From Bacteroidales bacterium (GTDB taxonomy: Bacteria; Bacteroidota; Bacteroidia; Bacteroidales; UBA4417): 14,665 nt of DNA. The position numbers and the translations under genes were made by a program. The notes beneath the pieces were generated by a model. The model was given only the letters and a program-made list of their open reading frames with translations, made no database searches and was not told the origin of the DNA. The stretch's first letter is position 1. Each line of letters starts with the position of its first letter. The DNA lies in the NCBI GenBank assembly GCA_025350385.1, contig JANXXZ010000331.1:1-14665 (forward strand). Direction: 5' to 3'. This document shows positions 6,059-12,773 of the stretch, piece after piece.

Positions 6059-8578
6059 TTACAATATTAAGCTGCCAACCTGGAAAAGTGTCAACGAAGC
6101 AAGGTAGGCAAGTACCGTTGTATAAACTACTACAAACATAGCCCATTTCCAGCTACCTGATTCACGGCTGATAGCAGAAATTACACCAATACAGGGAAAA
6201 TAAATGAGGATGAATAGCATAAAACTCAAAGCTATGAGCGGAGTGAAAACGGTTTGACCGGCCTTTGAACCATATACATAACGTTGTGTCTTCAAACGTT
6301 TTATGAGGGTTTGATCATCATGCTGACCTTTCTCATTGGCCTGGTACAGGATTCCCAAAGTACCAACTACTACTTCTTTTGCCGATAGGCCGGTAAGTAC
6401 GGCAACACTCATTTTCCAGTCGAAACCCAGCGGTCGCATGACCGGTTCTATAATGTGACCGATCTGACCAATGTAGGAATTTTTCTGTAATTCTGCCTGC
6501 ATCGCCAGATTCACAGTTGTTATTTCATTGGTCTCATTAGTTTTTTGCAAATTATCTTCTGAGGAAGAATTTGAAGATGAAGAACGCAGGGCAGTATATT
6601 TCGCTTTGATTTCCTGCAGGTTGGTTGTAAACATATGCTCATTTGGCAATTTATGCGGGAAGTACCCAAGAGCCCAGATAATAACCGATGCAATCAGAAT
6701 AACTCCCCCGACTTTTCGCAGGTATTGCCCTGCCCGGTGCCACATATGCCGGACTACACTTTTGACTGTAGGAACCCGGTAGGGCGGTAGTTCCATTACA
6801 AACGGTACATCCTTCTTGCGGAATAGGGTTCTTCGGAAAAGCAATGCTGATCCGATTGCAAGCATGATTCCGATAGAATACATCCCAAAAAGAATCGTTC
6901 CCTGGTAATTCTGAAAAAAAGCACTGATAAAGAGTATATAAACAGGCAGCCTCGCACTGCACGACATGAATGGATTGATCAGCATGGTGATGATCCTGTC
7001 GCGTTTGCTTTCTATTACCCGGGTTGAAAGAATGGCCGGCACATTACAGCCAAATCCCATTACCAATGGAATAAAAGATTTACCATGCAGCCCGATCTTA
7101 TGCATGAGTTTATCCATGATAAAAACGGCCCGGGCCATATATCCTGAGTCTTCCATCAGGGAGATAAAGAGATATAAAAGCACAATATTGGGAAGGAAAA
7201 TGATTACACCTCCGACTCCTCCAATAATTCCTTGAATAAGAAGGTCACGGAACATACCGGCTGGGATCATGGTTTGAAGCTGAATGGAAATCTGTTGCAC
7301 CAGCCATTCAATTCCAAGCATCGGGTACTTGCCAAGTTTGAAGGTTCCATAGAAAGTAGCCCACATCAGGAAAATAAAAATCGGGATGCCCCATATCTTG
7401 TGAGTAATAAACGTATCAATAATTTCGCTTTTCTTACGCTGGGTATATGGATTTACTTTTAGTGTTTCAGCCAGGGCCCCTGCTATAAAACCGTATTTAG
7501 CATCAGTGACAAGTGTTTCACTGTCATCACGCTGGTCGGTTTCAATCCGGAGTATTTCCGATTGGCTTACTTCCATGATTTCATCACTATTTGCAAATGA
7601 CCTGACAAGATTCCTTGCATGCTGATCTTTCTCAAGAAGCTTTATGGAAAGGAATCGTGAAGAGATGGTAGTAAGGAAATCAGCGTTTGCTGGGGTGTTC
7701 AGTTTCTTTTGTATCGCATTGATCGATTGTTCTATCGTTTTGCCATAATTTATGTGAATATGCCTTGATGTTTGGTCGCGGCCCTCATATACATTTATTA
7801 TTCTGGTAAACAGATCATTGATTCCTTTACCCCGTGCTGCGACTGTAGGGACAAAGGGGAATCCAAGCATTTCTCCCAGGTGCTTGGTGTCCAGTTTGTC
7901 GCCGCTTTTCTGAAGTTCATCATACATATTCAACGCCACTATGAGCTGAATATCCATATCGATTAGTTGGGTGGTAAGATAGAGGTTTCTTTCCAGGTTG
8001 GATGCATCCACAACATTCACAACCACATCGGGTAAATTATTGTTGATGAAATCCCTCACATAAAGCTCTTCAGGGGTATAGGCGGTAATCGAATAGGTAC
8101 CGGGAAGGTCAGTAATTACAAATTCATAATCATTCAGCCTGAAATGCGCTTCCTTTGCATCAACAGTAACTCCACTGTAGTTTCCGACCCGCTCTCTCGA
8201 CCCTGAAGCATAATTAAAAAGGGTTGTTTTACCGGAATTAGGATTCCCCACAAGAGCTACATGGATTATTTTACCTTTTTGCACATTTTGCTGCCCTTCC
8301 GATTCTTCCTGGAAGGTTCCGGAATAATTCTTATCAACCGGGTAAATATGATCAGCAGGCAAATCCACTTCAATAAGGCGCGCCTCACTATTCCGTAAGG
8401 AAACATTATAGCCAAGAATATTGTATTCAACGGGATCCTGTAAAGGGGCTTTCTTAACAACAGTCACTTCTTTCCCCACGACAAACCCCATTTCGGTTAT
8501 ACGTTTACGGAAAGCACCACGTCCTCTTACCTTGGTTATGATTACCTTTTCGCCTAAGCCAGCTTCAATCAGTGTCAC
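6059..8578 (-). CDS. feoB: FeoA-FeoB fusion, ferrous iron transporter
   Basis: This 839-residue protein takes up Fe(II) across the inner membrane. Residues 1-72 are a FeoA-type SH3-like domain (start MTLIEAGLGEKV). After a linker of about 30 residues comes the GTP-binding domain: G1 GNPNSGKTT (111-119), G2 GVTVD (136-140), G3 DLPG (157-160), G4 NMYD (217-220), G5 near AARGKG (247-252). The membrane part starts near 395 and carries both gate regions: MEDSGYMARAVFIMD (475-489), MGFGCNVPAILSTR (507-520), SCSARLPVY (539-547) and GLSAKEVVVGTLGIL (730-744). A Ser/Asn-rich insert (about 666-690) lies in a loop between membrane segments. The start is GTG at 8578: an in-frame stop lies upstream, and the first internal ATG would destroy the FeoA domain. 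FeoA-FeoB fusions are common in Bacteroidota. It is the first gene of a three-gene operon. Confidence 0.97.
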   Translation of the reverse strand: MTLIEAGLGEKVIITKVRGRGAFRKRITEMGFVVGKEVTVVKKAPLQDPVEYNILGYNVSLRNSEARLIEVDLPADHIYPVDKNYSGTFQEESEGQQNVQKGKIIHVALVGNPNSGKTTLFNYASGSRERVGNYSGVTVDAKEAHFRLNDYEFVITDLPGTYSITAYTPEELYVRDFINNNLPDVVVNVVDASNLERNLYLTTQLIDMDIQLIVALNMYDELQKSGDKLDTKHLGEMLGFPFVPTVAARGKGINDLFTRIINVYEGRDQTSRHIHINYGKTIEQSINAIQKKLNTPANADFLTTISSRFLSIKLLEKDQHARNLVRSFANSDEIMEVSQSEILRIETDQRDDSETLVTDAKYGFIAGALAETLKVNPYTQRKKSEIIDTFITHKIWGIPIFIFLMWATFYGTFKLGKYPMLGIEWLVQQISIQLQTMIPAGMFRDLLIQGIIGGVGGVIIFLPNIVLLYLFISLMEDSGYMARAVFIMDKLMHKIGLHGKSFIPLVMGFGCNVPAILSTRVIESKRDRIITMLINPFMSCSARLPVYILFISAFFQNYQGTILFGMYSIGIMLAIGSALLFRRTLFRKKDVPFVMELPPYRVPTVKSVVRHMWHRAGQYLRKVGGVILIASVIIWALGYFPHKLPNEHMFTTNLQEIKAKYTALRSSSSNSSSEDNLQKTNETNEITTVNLAMQAELQKNSYIGQIGHIIEPVMRPLGFDWKMSVAVLTGLSAKEVVVGTLGILYQANEKGQHDDQTLIKRLKTQRYVYGSKAGQTVFTPLIALSFMLFILIYFPCIGVISAISRESGSWKWAMFVVVYTTVLAYLASLTLFQVGSLIL

Positions 8579-8611
8579 AAGTACTATTTTTATTTAGTCT
8601 TAATAATGAAA

Positions 8612-8619
8612 CAAAGATA
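8612..8619 (-). promoter_or_regulatory. feo operon promoter -7 box (TATCTTTG)
   Basis: The minus strand reads TATCTTTG, a perfect TAnnTTTG match. Transcription should begin near 8605, about 27 bases before the GTG start of feoAB. The nearest upstream TTTG (8647-8650) is farther than usual from the -7 box. Confidence 0.6.
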
Positions 8620-8629
8620 ATGATTAAGA
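8615..8629. promoter_or_regulatory. Possible Fur operator overlapping the feo promoter
   Basis: The plus strand AGATAATGATTAAGA agrees with the classical Fur 7-1-7 pattern TGATAATnATTATCA at 11 of 14 specified bases, with GATAATGAT matching without a break. It overlaps the feo -7 box, so a bound repressor would block RNA polymerase. Because the region is AT-rich, a chance match is possible. Confidence 0.4.
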
Positions 8630-8697
8630 ATTAGATAACACTGTTGCAAAGAATTAAATACTCGAAATACCGAAATAATGGATAACCACCAAAGTCA

Positions 8698-9237
8698 CTA
8701 ATCAAGGTCAGCATAGTCTTCTTCTGCATTTTCGGTAATAAGCCTTGAATGCATAACTAGCTGAGCAAGCAGCAATTTAGCGCCCCAATTAGCAACAAAC
8801 AGTTTCCGGATGTCATAAGCGGCATGTTTAGTCGCAACCAGGGAGTTCTTTGTCATGAGCCAGGCAAAGTCTTTCATATCCTGGTATACATCACTGAAAA
8901 GCTCGGCCAGGCTTCCCTTTATCGGATCTATATTTTCGGGAGTTGCAAAATCAAGGTAATTAAAGTTGTCATCCGTTCCGAATTTGTTCCTCAAGGTGTT
9001 AAAAACATTTTCCCATTGTTCCTCGGTAACGATCCGTTCATCACCTTCTTCTTCAGGTTCTTCTGTTATTGGGAATAAAAGGCCACGCAGGTAAAGCAAA
9101 GGTGAAATCTTATGAAGGAATGTAAAAATTTCATCCTTTGAAAACTGTTCAGCATTTTCAATTTTAATACAGTATTCACCTGCTAAGGTGAACATTTCGA
9201 TGAGGTGACGTTCAATATGCTTCGCGTCGTCAGGCAT
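8698..9237 (-). CDS. DUF5063-like protein of unknown function
   Basis: This is a 179-residue cytoplasmic protein without a signal peptide or membrane segment. The pattern FTLAGEYCIKIENAEQFSKD (16-35), then FLHKISPLLYLRGLLFP, resembles the DUF5063 family of Bacteroidota. The assignment is from memory of the family's style and could be off. An acidic insert (EEPEEEGDE) and an acidic C-terminus (ENAEEDYADLD) are present; the middle looks mostly helical. No catalytic motif is visible and no function is known. It has its own promoter (-7 box at 9259-9266) and reads toward the feo operon with 119 bases between. No clear terminator follows, so some read-through into feo is possible. Confidence 0.8.
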   Translation of the reverse strand: MPDDAKHIERHLIEMFTLAGEYCIKIENAEQFSKDEIFTFLHKISPLLYLRGLLFPITEEPEEEGDERIVTEEQWENVFNTLRNKFGTDDNFNYLDFATPENIDPIKGSLAELFSDVYQDMKDFAWLMTKNSLVATKHAAYDIRKLFVANWGAKLLLAQLVMHSRLITENAEEDYADLD

Positions 9238-9258
9238 TGGGTTGCTGGTTAGTTTTTA

Positions 9259-9266
9259 CAAAGGTA
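9259..9266 (-). promoter_or_regulatory. Promoter -7 box (TACCTTTG) of the DUF5063-like gene
   Basis: The minus strand reads TACCTTTG, a perfect TAnnTTTG match. The predicted start is near 9253, giving a leader of about 15 bases. A perfect ten-base palindrome, ATTTGCAAAT (9276-9285), lies just upstream. Confidence 0.55.
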
Positions 9267-9317
9267 GAAAGAGAGATTTGCAAATTATCATCAAACAGCA
9301 AAATCGTGATGAACAGA

Positions 9318-9355
9318 AAAACAAAAAGGCTGACCGGTTGAAGCGGCAGCCCTTT
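9318..9355 (-). terminator. Intrinsic terminator after rplS
   Basis: On the minus strand GGCTG then CCG (9351-9344) pairs with CGG then CAGCC (9336-9328), with one bulged base and a seven-base loop. A T-rich tract (TTTTTGTTTTTC) follows. It begins 23 bases after the rplS stop. Confidence 0.75.
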
Positions 9356-9377
9356 AAATATCATATTATCACAAGGA

Positions 9378-9734
9378 TTACATGCGTTTTTCCTTGATAC
9401 GTGCTTTCTTGCCTTTAAGCTGACGGAGGTAGAAAATCCTGGCCCTGCGAACAGCACCATGTTTATTTACCTCAATTTTATCAATAAAAGGTGAGCACAC
9501 CGGGATGATTCTTTCAACTCCAACAGTACCGGATACCTTCCGTACAGTGAATGTTTCAGTCGTACCGTGACCCGAACGTTGAAGAACTACCCCTTGGTAT
9601 TGCTGTATACGTTCCTTGTCACCTTCCTTGATTTTGTAATGAATCGTAACTGTATCACCGGCCTTAAAAGCAGGAAGTTGCTGCTTTTCTACGAAATGAT
9701 CCTCAACGTACTGTATTAACTCCCTTTTGCTCAT
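9378..9734 (-). CDS. rplS: 50S ribosomal protein L19
   Basis: L19 sits at the interface of the 30S and 50S subunits. The 118-residue protein (MSKRELIQYVEDHF start) has the usual family length. Signatures seen are FKAGDTVTIHYKIKEGDKER (23-42), IQQYQGVVLQRSG, TFTVRKVS and the C-terminal RRARIFYLRQLKGKKARIKE. I chose the ATG at 9734; a longer frame exists back to 9803 but runs through the promoter and adds residues unlike L19. It is a single-gene unit with a good promoter and terminator. In many bacteria rplS directly follows trmD; here trmD lies about 3 kb upstream on the same strand. Confidence 0.98.
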   Translation of the reverse strand: MSKRELIQYVEDHFVEKQQLPAFKAGDTVTIHYKIKEGDKERIQQYQGVVLQRSGHGTTETFTVRKVSGTVGVERIIPVCSPFIDKIEVNKHGAVRRARIFYLRQLKGKKARIKEKRM

Positions 9735-9775
9735 TGTTTTAAGTATTAAATATGCTTGTTCGTCAAAAATGAGTG

Positions 9776-9804
9776 CAAAAATACGTTTTTTTTCTGATAT
9801 CAAA
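9776..9804 (-). promoter_or_regulatory. rplS promoter (-33 TTTG and -7 TATTTTTG)
   Basis: On the minus strand TTTG (9804-9801) is followed after 17 bases by TATTTTTG (9783-9776). This is the only promoter in the window with both Bacteroidota elements at normal spacing, as expected for a ribosomal protein gene. The leader is about 35 bases. Confidence 0.75.
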
Positions 9805-9886
9805 CAAATGTTACAGTTAATTTTCTACATACAATTGTTAATAACTTGGTTGATGACGAATGCATTCGGGCTTGGTTGGTATTTTA

Positions 9887-9894
9887 TACATTTG
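9887..9894 (+). promoter_or_regulatory. Candidate promoter -7 box (TACATTTG) of the transsulfuration enzyme gene
   Basis: TACATTTG is a perfect TAnnTTTG match and gives a leader of about 90 bases. Its last three bases are part of a nine-base inverted repeat (9892-9900 with 9922-9930). No -33 element is seen at the right distance. Confidence 0.4.
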
Positions 9895-9930
9895 CTTTGC
9901 TTTTCTTATACCAGGCATGCTGCAAAGCAA
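9892..9930 (+). promoter_or_regulatory. Nine-base inverted repeat upstream of the PLP enzyme gene
   Basis: TTGCTTTGC (9892-9900) and GCAAAGCAA (9922-9930) are perfect inverted copies separated by 21 bases. They could form an RNA hairpin or be a two-part operator. No known S-adenosylmethionine riboswitch consensus is recognised. Confidence 0.4.
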
Positions 9931-9992
9931 CCGGAAAAAGTCATTGTAATGATCACATAAACAATTCTGATCTTCAATTTATTACAATTCAA

Positions 9993-11159
9993 ATGAACAT
10001 GATGGATCTCTCATATATTATTAACATACTTGGAGAAGATGAAGGAGGTGATGTAAATCCTGTTTCACCACCTATTTATCAAACCAGCAACTATTACTTC
10101 CGGACTGTGGAGCAATTCCGCAAAGCTATTACCAACGAACGCGACAACTGGATTTATTCCCGCGGAAATAACCCGACAATCAACCTGCTTTGTAGGAAAA
10201 TCGCTGCGCTCGAAGGCGCTGAGGATGCGTTAGTTTTTGCCAGCGGAATGGCAGCAATTTCAACTGCGGTCCTGGCCAATGTAAAGTCCGGCGATCATAT
10301 AGTTTGTGTTCAGAATCCCTATTCATGGACGGAAACACTATTGAACCGGAACATCCTGCCAAAATTTGGGATTGAAGTGAGCATGGTTGATGCTGCTGAT
10401 ACATCAGCATTAATTGATGCTGTGAAACCTAACACATCCATAATTTATCTTGAAAGTCCCAATTCCTGGACTTTTGAGTTACAGGATTTAAACGCTATAG
10501 GGCAATTTGCAGAGGAACATGGAATTATGACAATTATTGATAATAGTTACTCTACACCGCTCTATCAGCAACCAATCAGCCTCGGCATTGACCTGGTAGT
10601 TCATACAGCATCAAAATACCTTGGTGGACATAGTGATTGTGTAGCCGGGGTTTGTTGCGGTTCCAAATCAATGATTGACAAAATATTCCTCAATGAATTC
10701 CTGACGTTGGGTGGAATTATGGCTCCCTTCAACGCATGGCTTATATTGCGTGGATTGAGAACTTTGCCTGTTCGTATGGAACGCACCAGTCGGACTACTG
10801 AAGCAATTATCAGTTTCCTGGCAAAACATCCTAAAGTTAAAATGCTATTTTATCCTCATCATTGCAGTCATCCACAGCATGAACTTGCCTTTAGGCAGAT
10901 GAAAAAGGGCTCCGGAGTGTTCACTATACAAACAGTAACCGAAGATGTTGACAAAATTGAACGTTTTTGCAACAGCCTGACATATTGGAGGATGGCTGTT
11001 TCATGGGGTGGTTTTGAATCACTGGTTATTCCTTCCTGTACCTTTGTAAGACCTGGATTGTACACTGGTCTGCCTATAAATTTAATACGCTTCTCAGTCG
11101 GATTGGAAGAACCTGAATCACTGATTAATGACCTGGAGAAGTGTATGCAGTTTTTATAA
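9993..11159 (+). CDS. Cys/Met metabolism PLP-dependent enzyme (cystathionine lyase/synthase-like)
   Basis: This 388-residue enzyme belongs to the transsulfuration family (cystathionine gamma-synthase, gamma- and beta-lyases, methionine gamma-lyase), which handles sulfur amino acids with pyridoxal phosphate. Seen in order: PVSPPIYQTSNY (23-34); YSRGNNPT (55-62), whose Tyr and Arg contact the phosphate of the neighbouring subunit's cofactor; FASGMAAI (82-89); IIDNSYSTP (181-189) with the cofactor-ring Asp183; the Schiff-base Lys208 in TASKYLGGHSD (205-215); and the substrate-carboxylate Arg region INLIRFSVGLE (362-372). The start at 9993 gives a normal N-terminus; a longer frame from 9846 runs through the promoter and adds unrelated residues. 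Several motifs differ from textbook members, so the exact substrate cannot be assigned. It diverges from rplS, and the UbiA-like gene follows 101 bases later. Confidence 0.93.
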   Translation: MNMMDLSYIINILGEDEGGDVNPVSPPIYQTSNYYFRTVEQFRKAITNERDNWIYSRGNNPTINLLCRKIAALEGAEDALVFASGMAAISTAVLANVKSGDHIVCVQNPYSWTETLLNRNILPKFGIEVSMVDAADTSALIDAVKPNTSIIYLESPNSWTFELQDLNAIGQFAEEHGIMTIIDNSYSTPLYQQPISLGIDLVVHTASKYLGGHSDCVAGVCCGSKSMIDKIFLNEFLTLGGIMAPFNAWLILRGLRTLPVRMERTSRTTEAIISFLAKHPKVKMLFYPHHCSHPQHELAFRQMKKGSGVFTIQTVTEDVDKIERFCNSLTYWRMAVSWGGFESLVIPSCTFVRPGLYTGLPINLIRFSVGLEEPESLINDLEKCMQFL

Positions 11160-11260
11160 TGGTGAGCTAATTGGTTTTTAAAATGTAGATATACCATTCT
11201 GGAGAAATAATATCAGTTTTCGAATTTCACTGACTAAGAGGTTGAAGTAAAAGCAGTATT

Positions 11261-12133
11261 ATGCTGATCTCCAGAGACTATACATCAAAATTTTTCCTGG
11301 CCATATTACATTTTCTGATATTTGGGAATATTTTTATTTCTATATGTGCAGTAATGATGTGTTACCATACTGAGATGATCTTCACCTCCGGTCATAATTA
11401 CGATCAGTTATGTTTTATATTTTTTGCTACATTGAGCAGCTATAACCTGCATAGTTATTTTAATCCGTATACTTCGTCAAAATCTGTCAGGCTCGGATGG
11501 ATCAAGGAGCACCGTACCTCGCTGAAGATCTCTTTTCTGCTGGCATCATCAGGGTTGATCTTCACTTTTCTTTTAATACCATCCTCTTATACAATGATTT
11601 TGCCCCTATCAGTTTTAAGTATATTATATTCTTTACCAAGAGTATTGAAATCAACCGGATCATTTCTGAAACCTGTCATTTTCTTTAAAACAATATATCT
11701 TGCTATAATCTGGTCGGTTGTAACGGTAGCTATGCCTTTAGTGATCGATAATTATACCTGGGATTATCAATCAACTGTTTTTCTGTTCAACCGTTTTTTC
11801 ATTATCCTTCAGGTGAGTATATTGTTTGAATACAGGGAAAGGAAATTAGGGATTCCCGGTAAACCCGGAAATATCATCAGCCTTCTTAACGAGAATATGT
11901 TCAATCTTCTTTTTTACTGTATCTCCTTGTTATTCCTGGTCTCAACAAACCTGTTAATTAGTTGGAAGCCGGATTATTCTTTGCCATTCTCGATTCTGAT
12001 TCCGGAGATACTTTTACTTCTCACTTACAAGAGAAGTAAGACTATTTGTTCTGATTACTGGTATTATATTTTTCTTGATGGTATTCTGATGCTTTCAGCT
12101 TTAATATTTCTCCTATGTGGCAATTGGATTTGA
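11261..12133 (+). CDS. UbiA-like multi-pass membrane protein
   Basis: The 290-residue protein has about nine hydrophobic segments (roughly 14-34, 48-62, 88-106, 110-126, 140-162, 172-188, 212-233, 241-256, 268-286). Its layout resembles UbiA-type prenyltransferase-like proteins of Bacteroidota: ATLSSYNLHSYF (56-67), WIKEHR (80-85), ILYSLPRVLK (121-130), the FNRFFIILQVSILFEYRERK region (176-195) and FLDGILMLSALIF (271-283). True UbiA enzymes bind prenyl diphosphate through two Asp-rich motifs. Here the first position has YNLH and the second FEYRERK, without the usual Asp residues, so enzyme activity is doubtful. It follows the PLP enzyme on the same strand. No own promoter or terminator was recognised in the 101-base gap. 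Confidence 0.72.
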   Translation: MLISRDYTSKFFLAILHFLIFGNIFISICAVMMCYHTEMIFTSGHNYDQLCFIFFATLSSYNLHSYFNPYTSSKSVRLGWIKEHRTSLKISFLLASSGLIFTFLLIPSSYTMILPLSVLSILYSLPRVLKSTGSFLKPVIFFKTIYLAIIWSVVTVAMPLVIDNYTWDYQSTVFLFNRFFIILQVSILFEYRERKLGIPGKPGNIISLLNENMFNLLFYCISLLFLVSTNLLISWKPDYSLPFSILIPEILLLLTYKRSKTICSDYWYYIFLDGILMLSALIFLLCGNWI

Positions 12134-12149
12134 GTATGTAACCTCTTTA

Positions 12150-12183
12150 TAACAAAAACACCCGCTCTTCAAATAAGAAGGGC
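12150..12183 (-). terminator. Possible terminator after the helical protein gene
   Basis: On the minus strand GCCCTTC (12183-12177) pairs with GAAGAGC (12170-12164), with one G-U pair. A TTTTT run follows after five bases. It lies 65 bases after the stop of the helical protein gene. The gap between stem and T-run makes it a weaker candidate. Confidence 0.4.
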
Positions 12184-12248
12184 TGACAAAAAGTTATTCT
12201 GAAAACATAACACCCTTTTGTTCGGGCAGAAGATTTGAGAATGTCGGC

Positions 12249-12698
12249 TTAATGTTTGTACCTGCGATGCTGGCTTTTTGTTGCCGGAGTTTTTGTTTCA
12301 CCTGGCGGCTTTTCTGTTTCCCCGGTATTACTGCCAGGAACCTCTTCATCAGTAGAATTAGATTCAGTTTTTGACGAAGCAGGAGATTTTAACTCTTCTC
12401 CGCGAATCCTGGCTTCCAGTTTGTCAACCACGTGGGTGGCTCTTTCGTCGAGTTTGTCAATCAAATGTTCTGATTTCTCAACCAGGTCAGTGCCAAATTC
12501 TTTCGCTTTATGCACGGCCTCATGAGCTTTCTCTACTACAACCTCCGACACTGATTCAAGTTTCCCAGATACATTTCTTCTTACTTCTTTTGCATCAGGA
12601 ATGGTTCCAGAGGCTTTCTCCATAATGTCAGCTACTTTTTCGGCACCTTTTTCTTTAGAGGTTGAGAACAATCGCTTTAATGAATCAACAAATCCCAT
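12249..12698 (-). CDS. Charged, mostly helical protein of unknown function
   Basis: I cannot name this 149-residue protein. Residues 1-98 look like one or more long amphipathic helices rich in Lys, Glu, Val and Ala, with repeated patterns such as VVEKAHEAVHKAKEFGTDLV and HLIDKLDERATHVVDKLEAR. Residues 100-149 are a Ser/Thr/Glu/Pro-rich, probably disordered tail ending in a basic stretch (QHRRYKH). It has no signal peptide, membrane segment or cysteine. The style resembles apolipoprotein-like or LEA-like stress proteins and coiled-coil envelope-associated proteins, but that is appearance only. It begins 73 bases after trmD, behind a likely terminator. No perfect -7 box was found in front of it. 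Confidence 0.75.
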   Translation of the reverse strand: MGFVDSLKRLFSTSKEKGAEKVADIMEKASGTIPDAKEVRRNVSGKLESVSEVVVEKAHEAVHKAKEFGTDLVEKSEHLIDKLDERATHVVDKLEARIRGEELKSPASSKTESNSTDEEVPGSNTGETEKPPGETKTPATKSQHRRYKH

Positions 12699-12731
12699 GG
12701 CTTTAGTTTATTAAATATAGTATAAATATAC

Positions 12732-12773
12732 AAAAAAAACAGTAGTGAAATTCACTTTTGGATTATCACTGTT
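12732..12773 (-). terminator. Intrinsic terminator overlapping the trmD stop codon
   Basis: On the minus strand AACAGT (12773-12768) pairs with ACTGTT (12743-12738), with an inner AGTG/CACT stem (12756-12744), and eight T follow (12739-12732). The left arm starts within the trmD stop codon. The long inner loop makes it less certain than the others. Confidence 0.6.

Noticed and set aside
6528..7462. Plus-strand open frames opposite feoAB, and a minus-strand frame at 6651-6962
   Set aside because: They are shadows of the well-supported FeoB reading frame, with no motif or promoter of their own.
9735..9803. Extended N-terminus of L19 to 9803
   Set aside because: It crosses the rplS promoter; L19 begins at MSKREL.
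9846..9992. Extended N-terminus of the PLP enzyme from 9846
   Set aside because: The extra 49 residues look like translated promoter and leader DNA and do not match the family; the start at 9993 gives a normal length.
12256..12625. Plus-strand frames opposite the helical protein gene
   Set aside because: Low-complexity shadow translations; the minus frame has a sensible start, charge pattern and codon use.
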